Of a DNA stretch of 64,000 bases, positions 34,216 through 47,200 are shown one piece after another. The number at the start of each line of letters is the position of its first letter. Within the stretch, counting starts at the first letter, position 1. Made by a program: the position numbers and the translations under genes. The notes beneath the pieces are model-generated. The model ran no database searches. It was not told the DNA's origin and was given only the letters and a program-made list of their open reading frames with translations. This DNA comes from Archilochus colubris. Taxonomy: Eukaryota; Chordata; Aves; Apodiformes; Trochilidae. Location: the NCBI GenBank assembly GCA_023079485.1, contig CM041089.1, forward strand, positions 16,507,160 through 16,571,159. The letters are read 5' to 3'.

Positions 34216-37200
34216 GTCCCTCTGCACATTGGGGTGTCCTGGATGCCCCCACCTCCAGGGATGGTGTCTGCCCAAGGAGTTGGATGCTGATTGACCTGTG
34301 AGCAGCCTCATGACCATTTTAGGGTCCATCCTCACGTCCACTTGTGCCAGCCCCTGGTAGGGTGCATTTGTGAGGCTTTTCTGTACTCCCACTTCTTGAG
34401 CTTTTAGATTTCAGAAACACAGTGAAATTCAGAGACTGAAGTGTCTGTGTGTTGAGTAGTGGCTAGAGTGGCCTTTAATGAATTACTACTCATGTTATGT
34501 ATATTTATTTATAACTTATTTCTGAAGCTGTGTTCTGCTATAAACACTTGGTGTGTGCATTTGGGTCTGTTTTAACTCCAGTGTTTGCTGGGAGAGTAGA
34601 GGTGCAGTGTGTATTATAAAGTCCTGTGGTGTGATCTCTTTAGCTATTGCTGTTCATGATGTAGTTTGCTAACATGAAAATGTGAACTGGATTCCCCATG
34701 AAAATATTTTTTGCCAAATCTCTTCCAGTTCCCTTAAGCCTGCAACAAAACCTAAGTATTTGTGAGGAAAAGGAACTGATTTCCAGCAAAACTGCTCTTG
34801 GTTTTTTGGTTTGTCTCCACAAGTTATTTTGGAACAACTGAAATGTCACATTGCCCCTGGTCTGCTGCACCTGCCAGGCTTTTTATGTGACACCTCCATG
34901 CTGCTGGGCTTTGTCAGAGTTCCAGGTTTATTCTGCAAACAGGTAGAAATTCACAACCCTGCTGTTTTGATAGACATCCTGATTTAAGTATAAGTAAAAT
35001 TCCCCTTGCAGTTTCTCAGGGATATTCCTCACATCCTCCCTGGGTAGCAGGGAAGGTTTGACACCTTGTGGAGTTTGGGGAAAAGCAAAATCTGCATTTA
35101 CAAACTACTCTCATCAGCTGTGAAATGGGCACTGGCACGAGCTGTGCTGAGCCAGCCTCTCAGTTTTTGCAGTCTTGTATGAGACTGGAGGTTTTTTTAT
35201 GGCTTTTTCCCTGCTCATGGTCCTTGGCTTCTCCCCCTGTCCCTGTCTCATCATGGGGCTCAGCAAGTGACCCTCTGGTGACAGTGGGCAATGGCATGCT
35301 GGCTTTTAGAAAGACCATGTAAATGAAATAGTTGTAAGACAGGCTTGGGTTCAGCACATCCCCCTCTCAAAGCAATATTTAAAAGGCTGTTTTCAGTCTG
35401 AAAAACAAAAGTCTGGATAGAAACCTCATCCAAAGTCAGCCTGGAGCAGCAGCAGGTGAGGATGCAGGGGTGTTTCACATCAGTGCTGTTGAAAGAGAGG
35501 CACAAAATCCATCTCCTGGCTCCTTTTTTTGCTCAGGTCATTCTCACATCTCAGGCAGAGTGATTCCTGTCCAGCCCTGGACAAGCACATCCAGACCTGA
35601 GTTGTGTCACCCTTGGCCTGGGGACTTCCTCAGCTCTGATTCCTGAGGCCACGCTGTCCCTCAAGGCTTGAGCTGGATCTGAGTCAATGGAAATCATGGT
35701 ATTTTTGGGGTGTGTTATCTTTAGGAATAATCTATTTGTGGCACATCACTCCCTCACAGGCTGTAGTTCCTACAGCCAGGAAAAGCTGACTACAGTGGCA
35801 GTAAATGGTTGAAGCAGCAAAAAAAAAGCCCCAAAAATCAATCAAACAAACAAAAAAACCCAAAAAACCCCCAACCCCTATGTGGCATTTATCTTTTGAA
35901 TGAAAAGAATGTTCTCCTTTCTGGCTTCTTCCATGGATTCATCACATCCAGGAGCAGTCTCTTTCCAGCTATCTGGCTTTTTCTTTTGCCTACTACACAC
36001 CTTACAGTGTCCAACAGATTTTGGGGGTTTATTGGGCTGATGTGATCCTGATGTGTCCAAAATTCCCCCAAGTCAATTTCAACCAGGAAAAGCCTCCTCA
36101 CAAAAAACCCAAACCAAACCAAACCAAACTGAAAAAATGAAGGGAGAACATGAATGGGAGCAGGAGCATTTCTTCTCCTCCCTTTTTGACTGTAACTTCT
36201 CTACCTTTTTAATTCATAATTGAACCTTTTTCTACTTCATAAACTTGCAGATCTCCAGCAGAATGACCAGGGGGTGAATAATGTGTTCCCCACACACCAC
36301 CCTCCACGTCCAGGTTCTGCTAATGACAGTCCTCTAGGTTCAGGAGCCAGATTCAGGTGAGATGCTTCCAGCCTCTGCAAAGATTAATAAAAGAAATTGC
36401 TGAGGTGTGAAAAACCCCAGGCAAAGCTTAAATCAGTTTATTACTCCTGTAGAAAATGTAAGGCAAAGCCTGACTGTATCCTGCAAGAAGTTAAACTGTT
36501 TACAGCAGAAAAATGCTGTCTAATTCCCAGAAAAAGACCTGAATAAAGCATGAATGTGGGAGTTACCCACAGAGGCTGTGTCCAGTTTGTCTGGTTGCTG
36601 TTGCCAGACAAAACCACCATGAAATTCAGGCCATTGATAAGGGACAGGAGATACCTGGGTTGTGTTGAGGTGGTTCAGCCATGAACCCACTGAGCTTGAG
36701 ACCAAACTGAGGGAGCATTAGAAGAAACCCTGCCCATTGCTAAGATTTCCTGCTCTCTGGTACCCCACAATGTTCACACTCTCCAGTGCCATTCTGCTGC
36801 TGCTTTTAAAAAGAAAGGAAATCTGACGGTCCTTAAGTTCACTCTTTTCCCACAAAAGGAGGCTCACAGCATGTTTTCAGCCTTTAAAACTCTGGGTAAT
36901 GTGGACTGGGAAAGATGTGGGGCTGGTTTTCAGGCACTGGTGCAGCAGAGCCCCAGGTCTGCCTCAAAGTAAGCCCATCAGGCTTTATCCATCAGGTGTC
37001 TATCAGGCTTATCCATCAGGTGTGTGCTGTTAAAATGAGGACCAGAGCCATCCCTACAGTTGGCATGTATCATTTCCTCACCTCTGCTGAGATAAACTGT
37101 GTTCCTAAATCACTCTTTTTTCTGTAAATCAGTGTGGCTTGAAACCCCATGGGAGGGGAGGGAGCTTATTCCAGTTCTCAGCCTCCTGGAAGGAGCTTGG

Positions 37201-39470
37201 TGAGTGGGAAATGTAGAAAACAGTTTTGCGGCAGGAAATTCAGCCTCTGCTGAACCTCCTCCTCATGGTAGGGCTGTAGCACCATGAAATTCAGCCTCTG
37301 CCCCTCCTCATGGTAGGGCTGTAGGGTGAACCCATGCAGGAGGTTGCTGTAGGAGCACCAAGAGCCCTCAGCTTGCTGTGAACATCAGTGCAGTACTCAT
37401 CTTTTCCAGACAGGAGATGGTGGGACTGGAAAATAGGCCAGGATGCTCAGAGACAACGACTACAGAGTGGTTTAAAAGTCTTTCTACAGCAGAGTTTCTG
37501 TGTCCTGGGAAGGGGTGAAGCCTGTGAGGAGGTGGTTGCCATCCACTGTTTCTCAGCTAGGTGGCACCAAGTGAAATAACCCAACATCAGCTTTTTTCAG
37601 AGACGGTCACTGCTGGGCCCTGATTTCCCTGCTTTTGCTGGAGATGAGAAGCTGGAGAGTTTGTTTGTGGGAATCGAGGAACATTTGTGTATGGTGAGCA
37701 TCAGGGCCATCCCACGGCTCCTCCCCAGATGTGGCCAGAGGGGACAGAGAGACCATGGGAAGAACAGAGCTGGGCTTGGGGTACAGCTGTCCCCTTCCTG
37801 CACCACCTTCACCCCCCAGCTGTACCCTTACCCCCTCTCAGGTCTTTGATGTTGTGTCCACACAGGGAATCAGAGCAGACCTGCTGGCTCCCAGAGTGAA
37901 TCCCAGCATCCAAGCTGCTGGGCAGCTATGGATCTGTTCATTTTATTTGAACCCTGGGCTGTACTCCCAGCAGTTGGGTGCCTCCCCCATCACCTCTGTG
38001 CTATCACCTTGGGCAACCCACCCTGTGGTCCCAATGGACACCAAGATCAGGCTTGGCTGAGATTGATTTTTCCAGAAAATTCTGTTAACTGGTGCTAATT
38101 ATATGTTACTGCCTTTTCAATCTTTACTGTATCTAAATCATCCAATCTAAACCACCCACCATGATGATCACAGCCAGGAGGCCAAGGCAGCAGTGACCAA
38201 TTTGGCTGCTTGAATAGCCACTGATTTAACACCCACTCTCCTCAGGTGCTTGGGCATTTCAGTGGCACTCCAGGATTTATTAAAACAGAAATGCAAAAAA
38301 TGCAAAGAGGGAAGGCAGCTAAAAACCACAACCTTGTGAAGGTTTCTGTGCCAGCAGACTGAGCTTGACCCATGCCCATGAGAGCCTCTGGGGCAGCACA
38401 GGGCCTGGGAAACTGAGGCAGGGGGAGGTTTGTGACTAACCAAGCACGAGCCTGGTGTGACACCATGGTGCCTCACACAGGAGGTCTGGTGCTGAGCTCC
38501 TCACCTTGTATCAGATGCAGACACTGCTGCTTTTGAAGCAGCTTGGTACCAAATGGTTTTAAACCTCTCGTATCTGAAGAAAAAAGATGTATGTCTGAGA
38601 GCAGAGGAAACCTTGGCAACCTGGCACTTGCTGAATGTGAACTTTCTTTCTCTGCTTTTTTTTATTCTCTTTCTAAAGGCTGCTGGAAGGAAATGGCCCT
38701 TTGCACCACGCAGGTTACAAAGAACAATTGTTTTTTCAGCAGAACCAGATATATAAAAAAGGGTGATTGCAGTCCTCTTAAAACTCAGGGACAAGCTGGA
38801 GAGCTTTAACCTCTTCTTTGCCAGGGGATGGCACTGTCCTCCCAGCACACCCATGGATTAGATGTTCCTGTGAAGTCCATTTCCCTCCATCCAGGCTGAG
38901 TTCAGTAAAGCTTCTGTCTGAGCTGGCACAGCACAGTGAAACTCAGCAAAGCCTCCAGGGCAGAGCAGGGACCCACCAGCACCAAGGAGGGAGTAGGAAG
39001 GAACTTCAGAGCTGGGGAGTGGGAATAGGTGACTGCCATGTTCTGTCTCCCTGTCCCCCAAACTGTGGGACCCCTCAATCAGTGCCCACCAGCACTTTCC
39101 CAAGGATACAGTGGAGAAAAAGCAGTGGAGAAAAGTGTTTGTCAGACTGTGCCACTGTTCCCTGCCCACAGCACTTGCATTTTGCTCCTGTGATGGGTGC
39201 TCCTCCAATAGACACACAAAAAATGCCCTTGGTCAGGCACCACCTTTCTGGGGTGAGCTTTGTCACCGCTGTATCTTCTCATGCTTTGCCCAGCCCAGCT
39301 TGAAAAGTGCCCAGGCTGGTCCCTTTTTCACCTACATCCACCTCATCAGCATCTAATGTTTCACCAACCTCTGGTCTGTATCTTCTGCCTTGGGTTGCAG
39401 GTCCCTGACTGTGCTAACAAACCCCTTGTTTACAGGTCCATGAACACCTCTGATGTTTCTGGGCTGTTCA
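34216..39470. other. Intergenic DNA downstream of PIDD1
   Basis: No exon chain is seen. The PIDD1 3' UTR presumably ends somewhere in the first several hundred bases, but no clear AATAAA was found there. Contents are A-rich patches (35,818-35,880 and AAACC repeats near 36,105-36,130) and a ~45-bp local duplication of GAAATTCAGCCTCTG plus CTCATGGTAGGGCTGTAG around 37,228-37,330. Confidence 0.5.
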
Positions 39471-39479
39471 TAATGACTT

Positions 39480-40870
39480 CTTATCAGTTCCCTGTCCTTC
39501 TGGGACTGGGGAGCCCAGAACTGGGCACAGTATTCCAGCTGGGGCCTCCCCAGGCCAGAGGAGGAGGAGGAGAACCTGCCCTGCCCTGCTTGCCAAGCTC
39601 TTCTTGGTGCACCCCAGGATGCTGTTGGCCTTCCTGGACACAAGGGCACATTGCTGGTTCATGGTCACCCTGTTGCCCACCAGGACTCCCAAGTCTTTTC
39701 CCCATAGAGCTGCTTTCCAGCCCTTAACCTGTACAGATCCATGGGGTTAAACCTCCTGAGGTACAGTACGCTTCCCCCTGCTAATTTCATCAGTGTCTCT
39801 CTCCCCAGTCCCCCAGCCCCCAGGTGATGCTGGATGGCAGCACAGCATTCAGGTGTGTCAGTCACCCCTCCCAGGTCAGTGCCATCACCCTGAGGGGACA
39901 CTGCACCTCTGATGAATGACCTGAGCAGGACTGGACCCGGTGCTCACTGCAGGGACCACCACATCTCCTGCTAGATTCCATGTCACCAACCACAACCATC
40001 TCAGCTCCATCTTTGAGGCAGTTTCCAATCCATCCCTCTGTCCATCCATCTAACCCACACTTCCTCAGCTTGCCCATGAGGATGCTGTGGGAGAAGGTCT
40101 CAAAAGCCTTATGAAGTTGAGGCAGAGAGCATCCCCTGCCCTCCCCTCCTGCAGCCATTCAGTCAGGACACTGGAAGGCTATCAGGTTAGGTAGACATGA
40201 CTTCCCTTTGGTGAATCCATGCTGATTCACCAAATCAGCATGGTGAATTGGTGAATTCTGGCCACCTTTCCTTTCACATGCTTTGAGATGATGCCCAGAA
40301 CAAAGTGTTCCATTATCTTCCCAAGGATGGAGGTGAAGCTGTCATTTCCTGGGTCTTCTTGACCTTTTTTAAGAGTGGAGTGACACTGGCTGTCCTCAGG
40401 CATCTCACCTCTTCTCCAGGACATTTCAGAGATGATGGAGAGTGGCTCAGCACTGACCTCTGGCAGGTCCCACAGGTGTATCCCACCAGGACCATGGACT
40501 CCTGGCTATCCAGGTTACACTTCATTGAGCTCTAACTTGATTCTCCTCAACCAAAGTCCTCCTTGGTCCAGACTTTCTCTGTTACCTCCAAAGTCTGGGA
40601 CTCCTGAAGGCTGTCAGTAAAGACTGAAGCAAAGAGAGTATTCACTAAGTGTTCACCTTCTCTGCATCCTCTGTTACCATGTCACCTGCCTCATCCAGCA
40701 GTGGGCCCACATTTTCTCTAGTTTTATGCTTGAAGAAACCCTTCATGTTGACCTTGATGTTCTTTCCAAGCTTTGATTCCAAGCAGGATTTTCTCATTTC
40801 CCCCCTGTATTCATTCCCTGGCAGCATTCTCCTCATCTTCTCAAGAGTTCAGCCCCTTCCTTCTCCCTCT
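39480..40870 (-). mobile_element. Long decayed CR1 LINE
   Basis: Minus-strand CR1 of about 1.4 kb. It contains the 3' part (GGGGAGCCCAGAACTGGGC) and, further right, the reverse-transcriptase-proximal part, recognisable as AAGGCTTTTGAGACCTTCTC and CAGCATCCTCATGGGCAAGC on the minus strand. All frames are interrupted. A 10-bp perfect hairpin (CCATGCTGAT/ATCAGCATGG) lies at 40,217-40,243. This is the longest CR1 remnant in the window and ends just before the SLC25A22-side CpG island. Confidence 0.75.
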
Positions 40871-41176
40871 CTGACCTTTTTCCGAAGCTCCCTGCTCACC
40901 CATGCACCTCCCGTCTCCCTCCTCTTTTCCTGCTCTGAGGGATGCACCCATCCCGAGCACTGGGAGCGGAGCTGATGCCCCGCGGCTCCTCCACCTCTCC
41001 GGAGCCCTGAGCCCCGGCAGACCCGCACCCACTGCCCCGCAGGCTTTCCATGGCGACCCGACCTCCCGCAGTGCGCTCGGCCTCAATTCTGAAGGAAGAG
41101 CCTTTTATTCCGAAGGGAATGACAAATTTACGGTACCCCCCCCCCCCCCAATCATTTTCGCTCGCTCGCTCGCTCG

Positions 41177-41623
41177 CCCGCCGCTCCCGCAGCTCGCCAC
41201 CCCGCCGGGTGGCTGCAAGATGGCTGACGGGCGGAGACGGGAGACTGCGGGAGGGGCTGCGGGACGGCGGGGCCGGGGGACACCGCTGCTTCCCGGCGCG
41301 GCGGGGAGAGAAAGGAGGGAGGGAAGGGAGGGAAGGGAGAAAAGGGAGGCAGGGAAAGAAGGGAAGGGAGGGAGGGGAGAGAGGGAGGGTCCATCCCGGG
41401 GGAGGCTCCGCACAGCCCCGCCGCCCCTGCCCGCGCCTCCATGGCGACGAAGCGGCCGCCCCGGCGGGGAGGGCCCGGCGGCTGCCGCGGCTTTTCCTGC
41501 GCCGAGCGCGGCCAGAAGGGGCAGAGCTGAGCCGGGCAGGGCCGAGCCGAGCCGAGCCAGGAGCTCCGCACCCCGCACCGCACCGGCCCCCGGCCCCGGC
41601 GGGACCGCCGCCGCCCCGCAGGG
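41177..41623 (+). other. SLC25A22: Probable non-coding exon 1 of SLC25A22
   Basis: A strong donor, CAGGG|GTAAGTGAGG, lies at 41624 at the end of the CpG-rich block. The 5' limit shown is approximate. An ATG at 41,219 (AAGATGGCTGACGG) opens a frame past the donor, but its Arg/Gly/Ala-rich product is compositionally driven and resembles nothing known, so I treat the exon as untranslated. SLC25A22 has non-coding leading exons in mammals, which fits. Confidence 0.4.
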
Positions 41624-41989
41624 GTAAGTGAGGGCACGGCCCTGGGGAGGACCCCGCACAGCGCCCGTCCGGGCTGCGGATCCCTGCCCCCGACCCAGCC
41701 CCCTTCCTGCGGATCGCTGCCCCCTTCCTCTCCCGGCCCCTCCTGCACCCCTGGGAACCCTGCGGGTTCCCCTTGCCCCCCGCGTACCTCTCTCCCGCCG
41801 GGGGCTGCGGGCTCCCCTGGTCCTTCCCCCTCCCCCTGGGGGTCTGTGAGCCCTCCCAGCCGCGCAGCACTTCCCCTTACCCGGGGAAGTGCGGCTCTCC
41901 CCGGCCGCTCCTCTCGTCCCGGGGATGGAGGGCCCTCTGTCCGGGTTTGGGACCCGAGATGGAGCCGCACGCGTGTCAGAGCCGATCCT

Positions 41990-42110
41990 GGGAGAGATCA
42001 CCTCTGGGTGCGGGGCGGAGCAGGATCACCCCTGCGTGCGGGGCAGGGCAGGATCACCCCTGGGTGCGGGGCAGATCGCCCCTGGGTGCGGGGCTGGCTC
42101 GGGGTCGCCC
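41990..42110 (+). repeat. Short GC-rich tandem repeat
   Basis: Four to five units of about 24 bp, based on GGATCACCCCTGGGTGCGGG, within the CpG island just downstream of the probable exon 1 donor. Units alternate AGGATCACC and CAGATCGCC. Confidence 0.85.
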
Positions 42111-43009
42111 TTCCTCTCGCTGCCTGCCCGGGAAGCTGCGGGTGACACGTGTGCGGGCTCAGCCCTACCCTCTGGAGCCCCGGAGCTGCCGCTTTTTATA
42201 TCGAAAGTGATTCGCACGTGTCCCGGGGGTCCCGATTTGTGGCGTGGTTTATAGGATTGCAGCCTCCGGCAGGGCAGGGTCCTGCATCTTGAGCCCTTCC
42301 GAGCCCCCTCCAGGATCACCTAATCCAGCTCTGCACCTCATTGAGGCAGGTCAAGGTTATTGAGCTTTTCTTCCAGTGGATGGGGAAGATGGAAGTTTGG
42401 ATAGGCTGTGGGATTTCCACAAGGTCACCCTGGAAACTGGACCCCAAGCATCCTCCGGAGCTGCTGGGTTCCTGCTAGGCAAGGGCACGGCCGCTGGAAA
42501 TTGGATTTTCCTGTGCCCAAGGCCTCTCTCCTGCAGGGCTTCTCAGCTTTTAGTTTCCATGCCTTGCCAGGCTGTCAGAGTAAATGTGAAGCCAACATCC
42601 CAGCTGTGTTTATTTGGCCTACTATCTTCTGGATATTAGGTTTTTATAGTTAAAGAGCGGGTGTTTTTACTAGAGCTTGTTCCTCTTTGGGAGTTGTGCT
42701 GCCCTTAGGACCTGACCTCTCTGTGGCATGGCTGCTGCTCTGGGGATTCTGTCTGCTGAGATTTTGGTCACTGCAAGTCACTGTGGCTTTGCCTCTCAAG
42801 AATTCCCTTGGCAAGCAAACCACAATCGAAGTGGGGTGGGACTCAGCTGATAATGATGTATCATGTGGGACTTGGGTGGTGGTTGTCTTGTCCTTGGCTT
42901 GTGTGTGGCTTTCCAGGTTCTTTTAAGTGAAGATAAAGATGAGCTTTAATAGGAGGAGTTACTCTTAACTTCTTCACCAGAAAATAAACCACCACTGATG
43001 TGGTTTTGG

Positions 43010-43110
43010 TTTAAAAATTAATATTATATATTAAATATTATATATTATATTTAATTAATATAAATATAATATATTATTATTTTTTAATTTATTTTTTAAT
43101 CACCAGTACT
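43010..43110. repeat. AT-rich low-complexity region
   Basis: About 100 bp of TATTATATATTAAATATT-type sequence with almost no G or C, in the presumed SLC25A22 intron 1. Nothing else is seen in it. Confidence 0.85.
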
Positions 43111-43759
43111 GCGAATTTACCCCTTTGAATGTCTTGCATCTGTGGTTCTTAACTGTGTGCTACTACTTCTTGTTCTCACAGGGACAGGTTTTTTTCTCCT
43201 GGTGCTGTGCCCTTGGGCTCATTTGTTCTCGGAGTGCCCACAGACAGGAGTAAGGAGGTTTTTTTCAGGGTGATGGCAATCGGTGGCAGGGATGGATGGG
43301 CAGCTGGAGCAAGGAGTGAATCAGTGTCAAAAACTGGAGGCCAGCACTGCTCTGAAGGAAAGTGTACGGCCCTTTTCGATGCCGAGCAATCTTGTTAATG
43401 TCTTACTAAGATGCCAGGGCCCTGAAAGATCCTCCTGCTGCCACTTTAAGAAAGGCTGGTGTGCTGGATCATGTTACCGGGAGGTAAAAAGAAACGACAG
43501 CCGCTTGCTCTCCCCTTTTCCTGCCAAAATTTAAATCAGTGGGCGGGACAGGGGGAAGGATCTGCGGGGCTGGCCAAGGTGACAGCAGCACAGACTGGTG
43601 GGAGCAGCCCCCTGCACAGGATGGTTTGTGTTGTAGGTCAAAGCGGGGCAAAGGTGTGATGGGGACCAGGGCTGAGACACAGTGACTGGGGCTTGGTGTG
43701 CCTGGAAGCTTGGGAGCCATGAGCACCTGGAGCTGTGATGAGGGTGAAAATGGGGAGTC

Positions 43760-44215
43760 ACATCTTGGGTTGGGTAGGAAGGGACCTTAAAGCTCATCCA
43801 TTCCCAGACCCCTGCATGCTCAGGGACCCCTCCCACAGCCCAGGGTGCTCCAAGCCCCATCCAACCTGGGCTGAGACACTGCGAGGGATGGGGCAGCCAC
43901 AGCTTCCCTGGGCAGCCTGGGACAGGGGCTCAGCACCCTCAAATTAAAGAATTTCTTCCTGATGTCCGACCTAAATCTCCCCTCTTCAAGTTTGAAATCA
44001 TTACCCCTCATCCCTTGTGAAACTCCATCCTCAGCTTTCCTGTAGGTCCCTTTCAGGTAGTGGAAGGTCCCTGGAAGGTCTCCCAGGAACCTGCTCTTCT
44101 CCAGGCTGAACAACCCCAACACCCTTAACCTAACTCCATAGGAGAGGTGCTCAGCTCCCTGATCAGCTCTGTGCCCTTCCACTGGACTCACTCCAAGAGC
44201 TCCAAAACATTGCCT
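43760..44215 (-). mobile_element. CR1 LINE, older copy
   Basis: Antisense CR1 3' end: GGGTTGGGTAGGAAGGGACC, then AAGAATTTCTTCCTGATGTC and GAACAACCCCAACACCC. It is clearly diverged from the young copies. It is about 455 bp and on the minus strand. Confidence 0.85.
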
Positions 44216-47200
44216 GAAGACAACAGCAGCTGAAAACTGTTGTCTGCCATGTCAGGTCTCCGTGAGGAGCTGTCAGCATTTCGTGTGCCTGTACAGTTCT
44301 TGTGTAAGTGTTGCCATGCTGAGAATTGTGCAATAGGAGGGAGAGATTTTCTGTAGCAGGGCAGCAGCATTTTTTAGGTGGGGAAAACGCACACTGCTGT
44401 GTTTGGCTGGAGTAAAGCATGCCTAGATCCAACATCCCTGATGGCTGGCCCTGTTTTGTAGATACCCCTAAGAAGAGTTTTTCTGTGAGGACTGATCAGA
44501 CTGGTTGCAGTGGGTATGGTCACTGTGCAGTGCTGTTCCAGTGGTGTCCCTGGCACTCTGGGTTTTACTGAATAATCTGCAGGCAGTGACTGATGAGTTA
44601 ATTCCTTCTCTCTTGATCCAAAGTGCCTCAGTGAGGTCCAGGACTGTGTGGTCTCCATCTCTGGTCCTCCAAAGGGTGGGATTTGGGGCTTGCTGCTGGG
44701 CTGAAGGTTATGTGATTTACAGATGTTGGCAAACCCCTGGATTCTCTTTTCACCCCACAGTGGAAATAAAACACTCCTGGAGGGGAATCGTCAGATTCAC
44801 TGTAGCTGCTGGAGGGTGGTGTGTCCTTGTGGAACTTGGGAAGCAAAAGGCACAATGTAGCAGTGTTGGATGCAGCTTTGCTGTCTTGTAACACACGTTT
44901 TGCCTTTTTCCACTGCAGTATTTTTTGTTTCTTTTTTCCTGCCACTTGATCCTTGGGCTCCCTTGGGGGCAGAGGATGGGAAATGTTTTGCACTGCCAGC
45001 TTTCCAGTGCCAGGAAGATGCCCTGCTCCAGGTGTCTCTCTTAATGGGCTGTTTCTGTCTGCATAAAAATAGGGTGTTCTGCCAGAATGCCAGAACCTCC
45101 AACTAGGCCCTAAAGGGGCAGGAAAAGAGGTGGAAAAGTGCAAAATATTTTTGTTTGCTTGTTAGGAGATCCTGCACTGGGGAGATGAGAGGAAACCACG
45201 GCAGGTTTGAAGTGGCTGGGATAAATGAGCTCCCTGGTGATCCTGAGAGCTGCACTTTGTGTGCATTATGGCAGAATGCTGATGGCTTATGAAGGGAGTT
45301 TCTGCAGTTTCCCCTTTTCTAGGCTGTTTCAGAACAGAAAAGCTAAGTTTGCTGTGATCCTGGATGGCCTTTTTCAAAGTGGTTTTTTTTCCCCTGTTTG
45401 GTTTGGATTTTTTTTTCATTGTTTGGGTGGTTTTGTTTTGTTTTGTTTTCTTCTTTCTTTGTCTTTTTGGTTTGTTTTTTCCCCAGAATGAAGCTTCTAC
45501 ACAGCTCTTGGCAGGTCAGTGGTGTCCCAGGAGCTGTGCACCTTGGCCCTTGACTGGAGTAGGTTGGTGTACAACACCAAACAGATTTGGTTTGTAGCAG
45601 TGGAGGTTGGGCCATGGTGTGGGAGCCTTGGAGCCCCAGGAGGAGCCAGGGCACACAGCCTGCTCAGGATGCTGCTCACAAGTTTGATAAGATCCTCTTG
45701 GGCTTCCTGGTGGACAAGGGCTTGTCCTGGTCCTTCAGCAGCACTGCAGGATGGGGAGGGACCTGCCCAGTCACAGCATCTTGCCTTCTGCTCTAGAGAA
45801 GGTATATAAGGTATATATAAGGGATATAAGGTGTACATAAGGGATATAAGGACTGACTGTTATTCCTGTTACACCTGTGGATAGGTTCACCTCAATACTT
45901 AACTGTGTTGTCAGGCAATGCAAGAGCCTCCTTTGATGCCCATGTGTGCACATCCAGGCTTTCTTGGAAGTAGCCAAACACCACCAGAAAGGTAGGAACT
46001 TGAAATTAGCAATTACTTATGGCAAAAGAGCTTTGTGAACAAGTGTTTTCTTTTTCTTTTTGACACATCATACACACCACCTCTCTTTCACTGTGCATTG
46101 CTCCCAGGTGGCTGCCTGGCCCCAAGCCCTGCCTGCAGTGATGTGGGGGGATGTGACTGCAAGAATCTCTTCTCCTCTGCTGAATTCTTCTCCTCTGCTC
46201 AATTTGTGCCTGGGGTCTAAAAGGGGAGTTTGGTTTCAGCTTCCCTGGCACTGGGATTTGATGAAGTTTTCCTTCTGCAAGGCCAAGGCAGTGGGGACTG
46301 ACACCTGGACAGACTCAGTGACAGCACAGTGGGGTTTTGAAGCTATCACTGTGTTGCTCCAGTTACTGCTAACAGCAGATAATTATTATTTTAATTTTTT
46401 TTCCCTCTTCTCTTTGCCTTCCAGCACAAACAGAGTGGGAAGGAGGAGGTGGGTTGAGCTGGGGGTGTTGCTTTAACCTTGCAGGATTGGCTGCTGGGCA
46501 GTTCCAGTTGTTGTGAGGATAAAGTAACAGGGGCTGCTGAAGCTCTAGAAACTGAGGCAGAACTGCTGGCAAACCCAGTGAAAAGACCTTTTCACTCTGG
46601 GTCGTTTGGATTTCTGTCTGGCTGTTTCCTCTGGTAGTTATAGAAGTGTTGAATACTTGCTCTCACAGGAGGGCTGCCCACAGGGAGGTTATTCTTTGGG
46701 GGAAGGCTTTCAGGCAGCACTGCTTTTTCTGTGTCAAGAGAAATGTGATAGGTGATGAATTTATGGGGTCTTTGTTGATCTTGATTTAATGCAGGCAGTA
46801 GTAGTCTAATGTTTACTTCTCACAGTATTGTAGTCTTATGTTTATTTTGTTAAACCTTTCCACAGAAGGTTCTTTTTCCTCAGTTTTGGTGGTTCTGCTC
46901 TGGGTGGCTGGCTATGCTTTGTCCCTGTTCCTTTGGTGCTGATGCTGGTGTGTGGTTTATCAGGAAAGCTGTTGGATTTTTTTCCTTTCCTGGGCCTTGC
47001 AGCATTTATCCAGAGGGCAGAGGTTGATTTTGATCCAGCTGAGTTTCCCAGAATAGCATAAGTTTAAGCAGTTGGACATGACTGATGTCCCATCAAAGAA
47101 TGTCTGTGCCCTGCCTGACGTTTGGTGTCATGGCTGGGGACTGAAAGGGGCTTTGTGGGCAAAGGAAAGGAGAAGGAAATCTTCCTCTCTTAAACAGGAC

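Larger units (their letters stand above)
40950..42200 (+). promoter_or_regulatory. CpG island, probable SLC25A22 promoter
   Basis: Dense CpG sequence with GC boxes, (CGCT)n at 41,158-41,176, a purine-rich GGGAGGGAA stretch at 41,305-41,395 and a YY1-like CAAGATGGC at 41,216-41,224. It is on the correct side of PIDD1, in the correct orientation, for the next gene in vertebrate synteny, SLC25A22, whose first coding exon is at 62,900. Assignment to that gene is inference. An unknown transcript could start here instead. Confidence 0.6.

Noticed and set aside
41105..42001. Minus-strand frames of 272-324 codons over the CpG island
   Set aside because: Arg/Gly/Pro/Ala composition is expected from GC-rich DNA with few stop codons. 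No recognisable domain.
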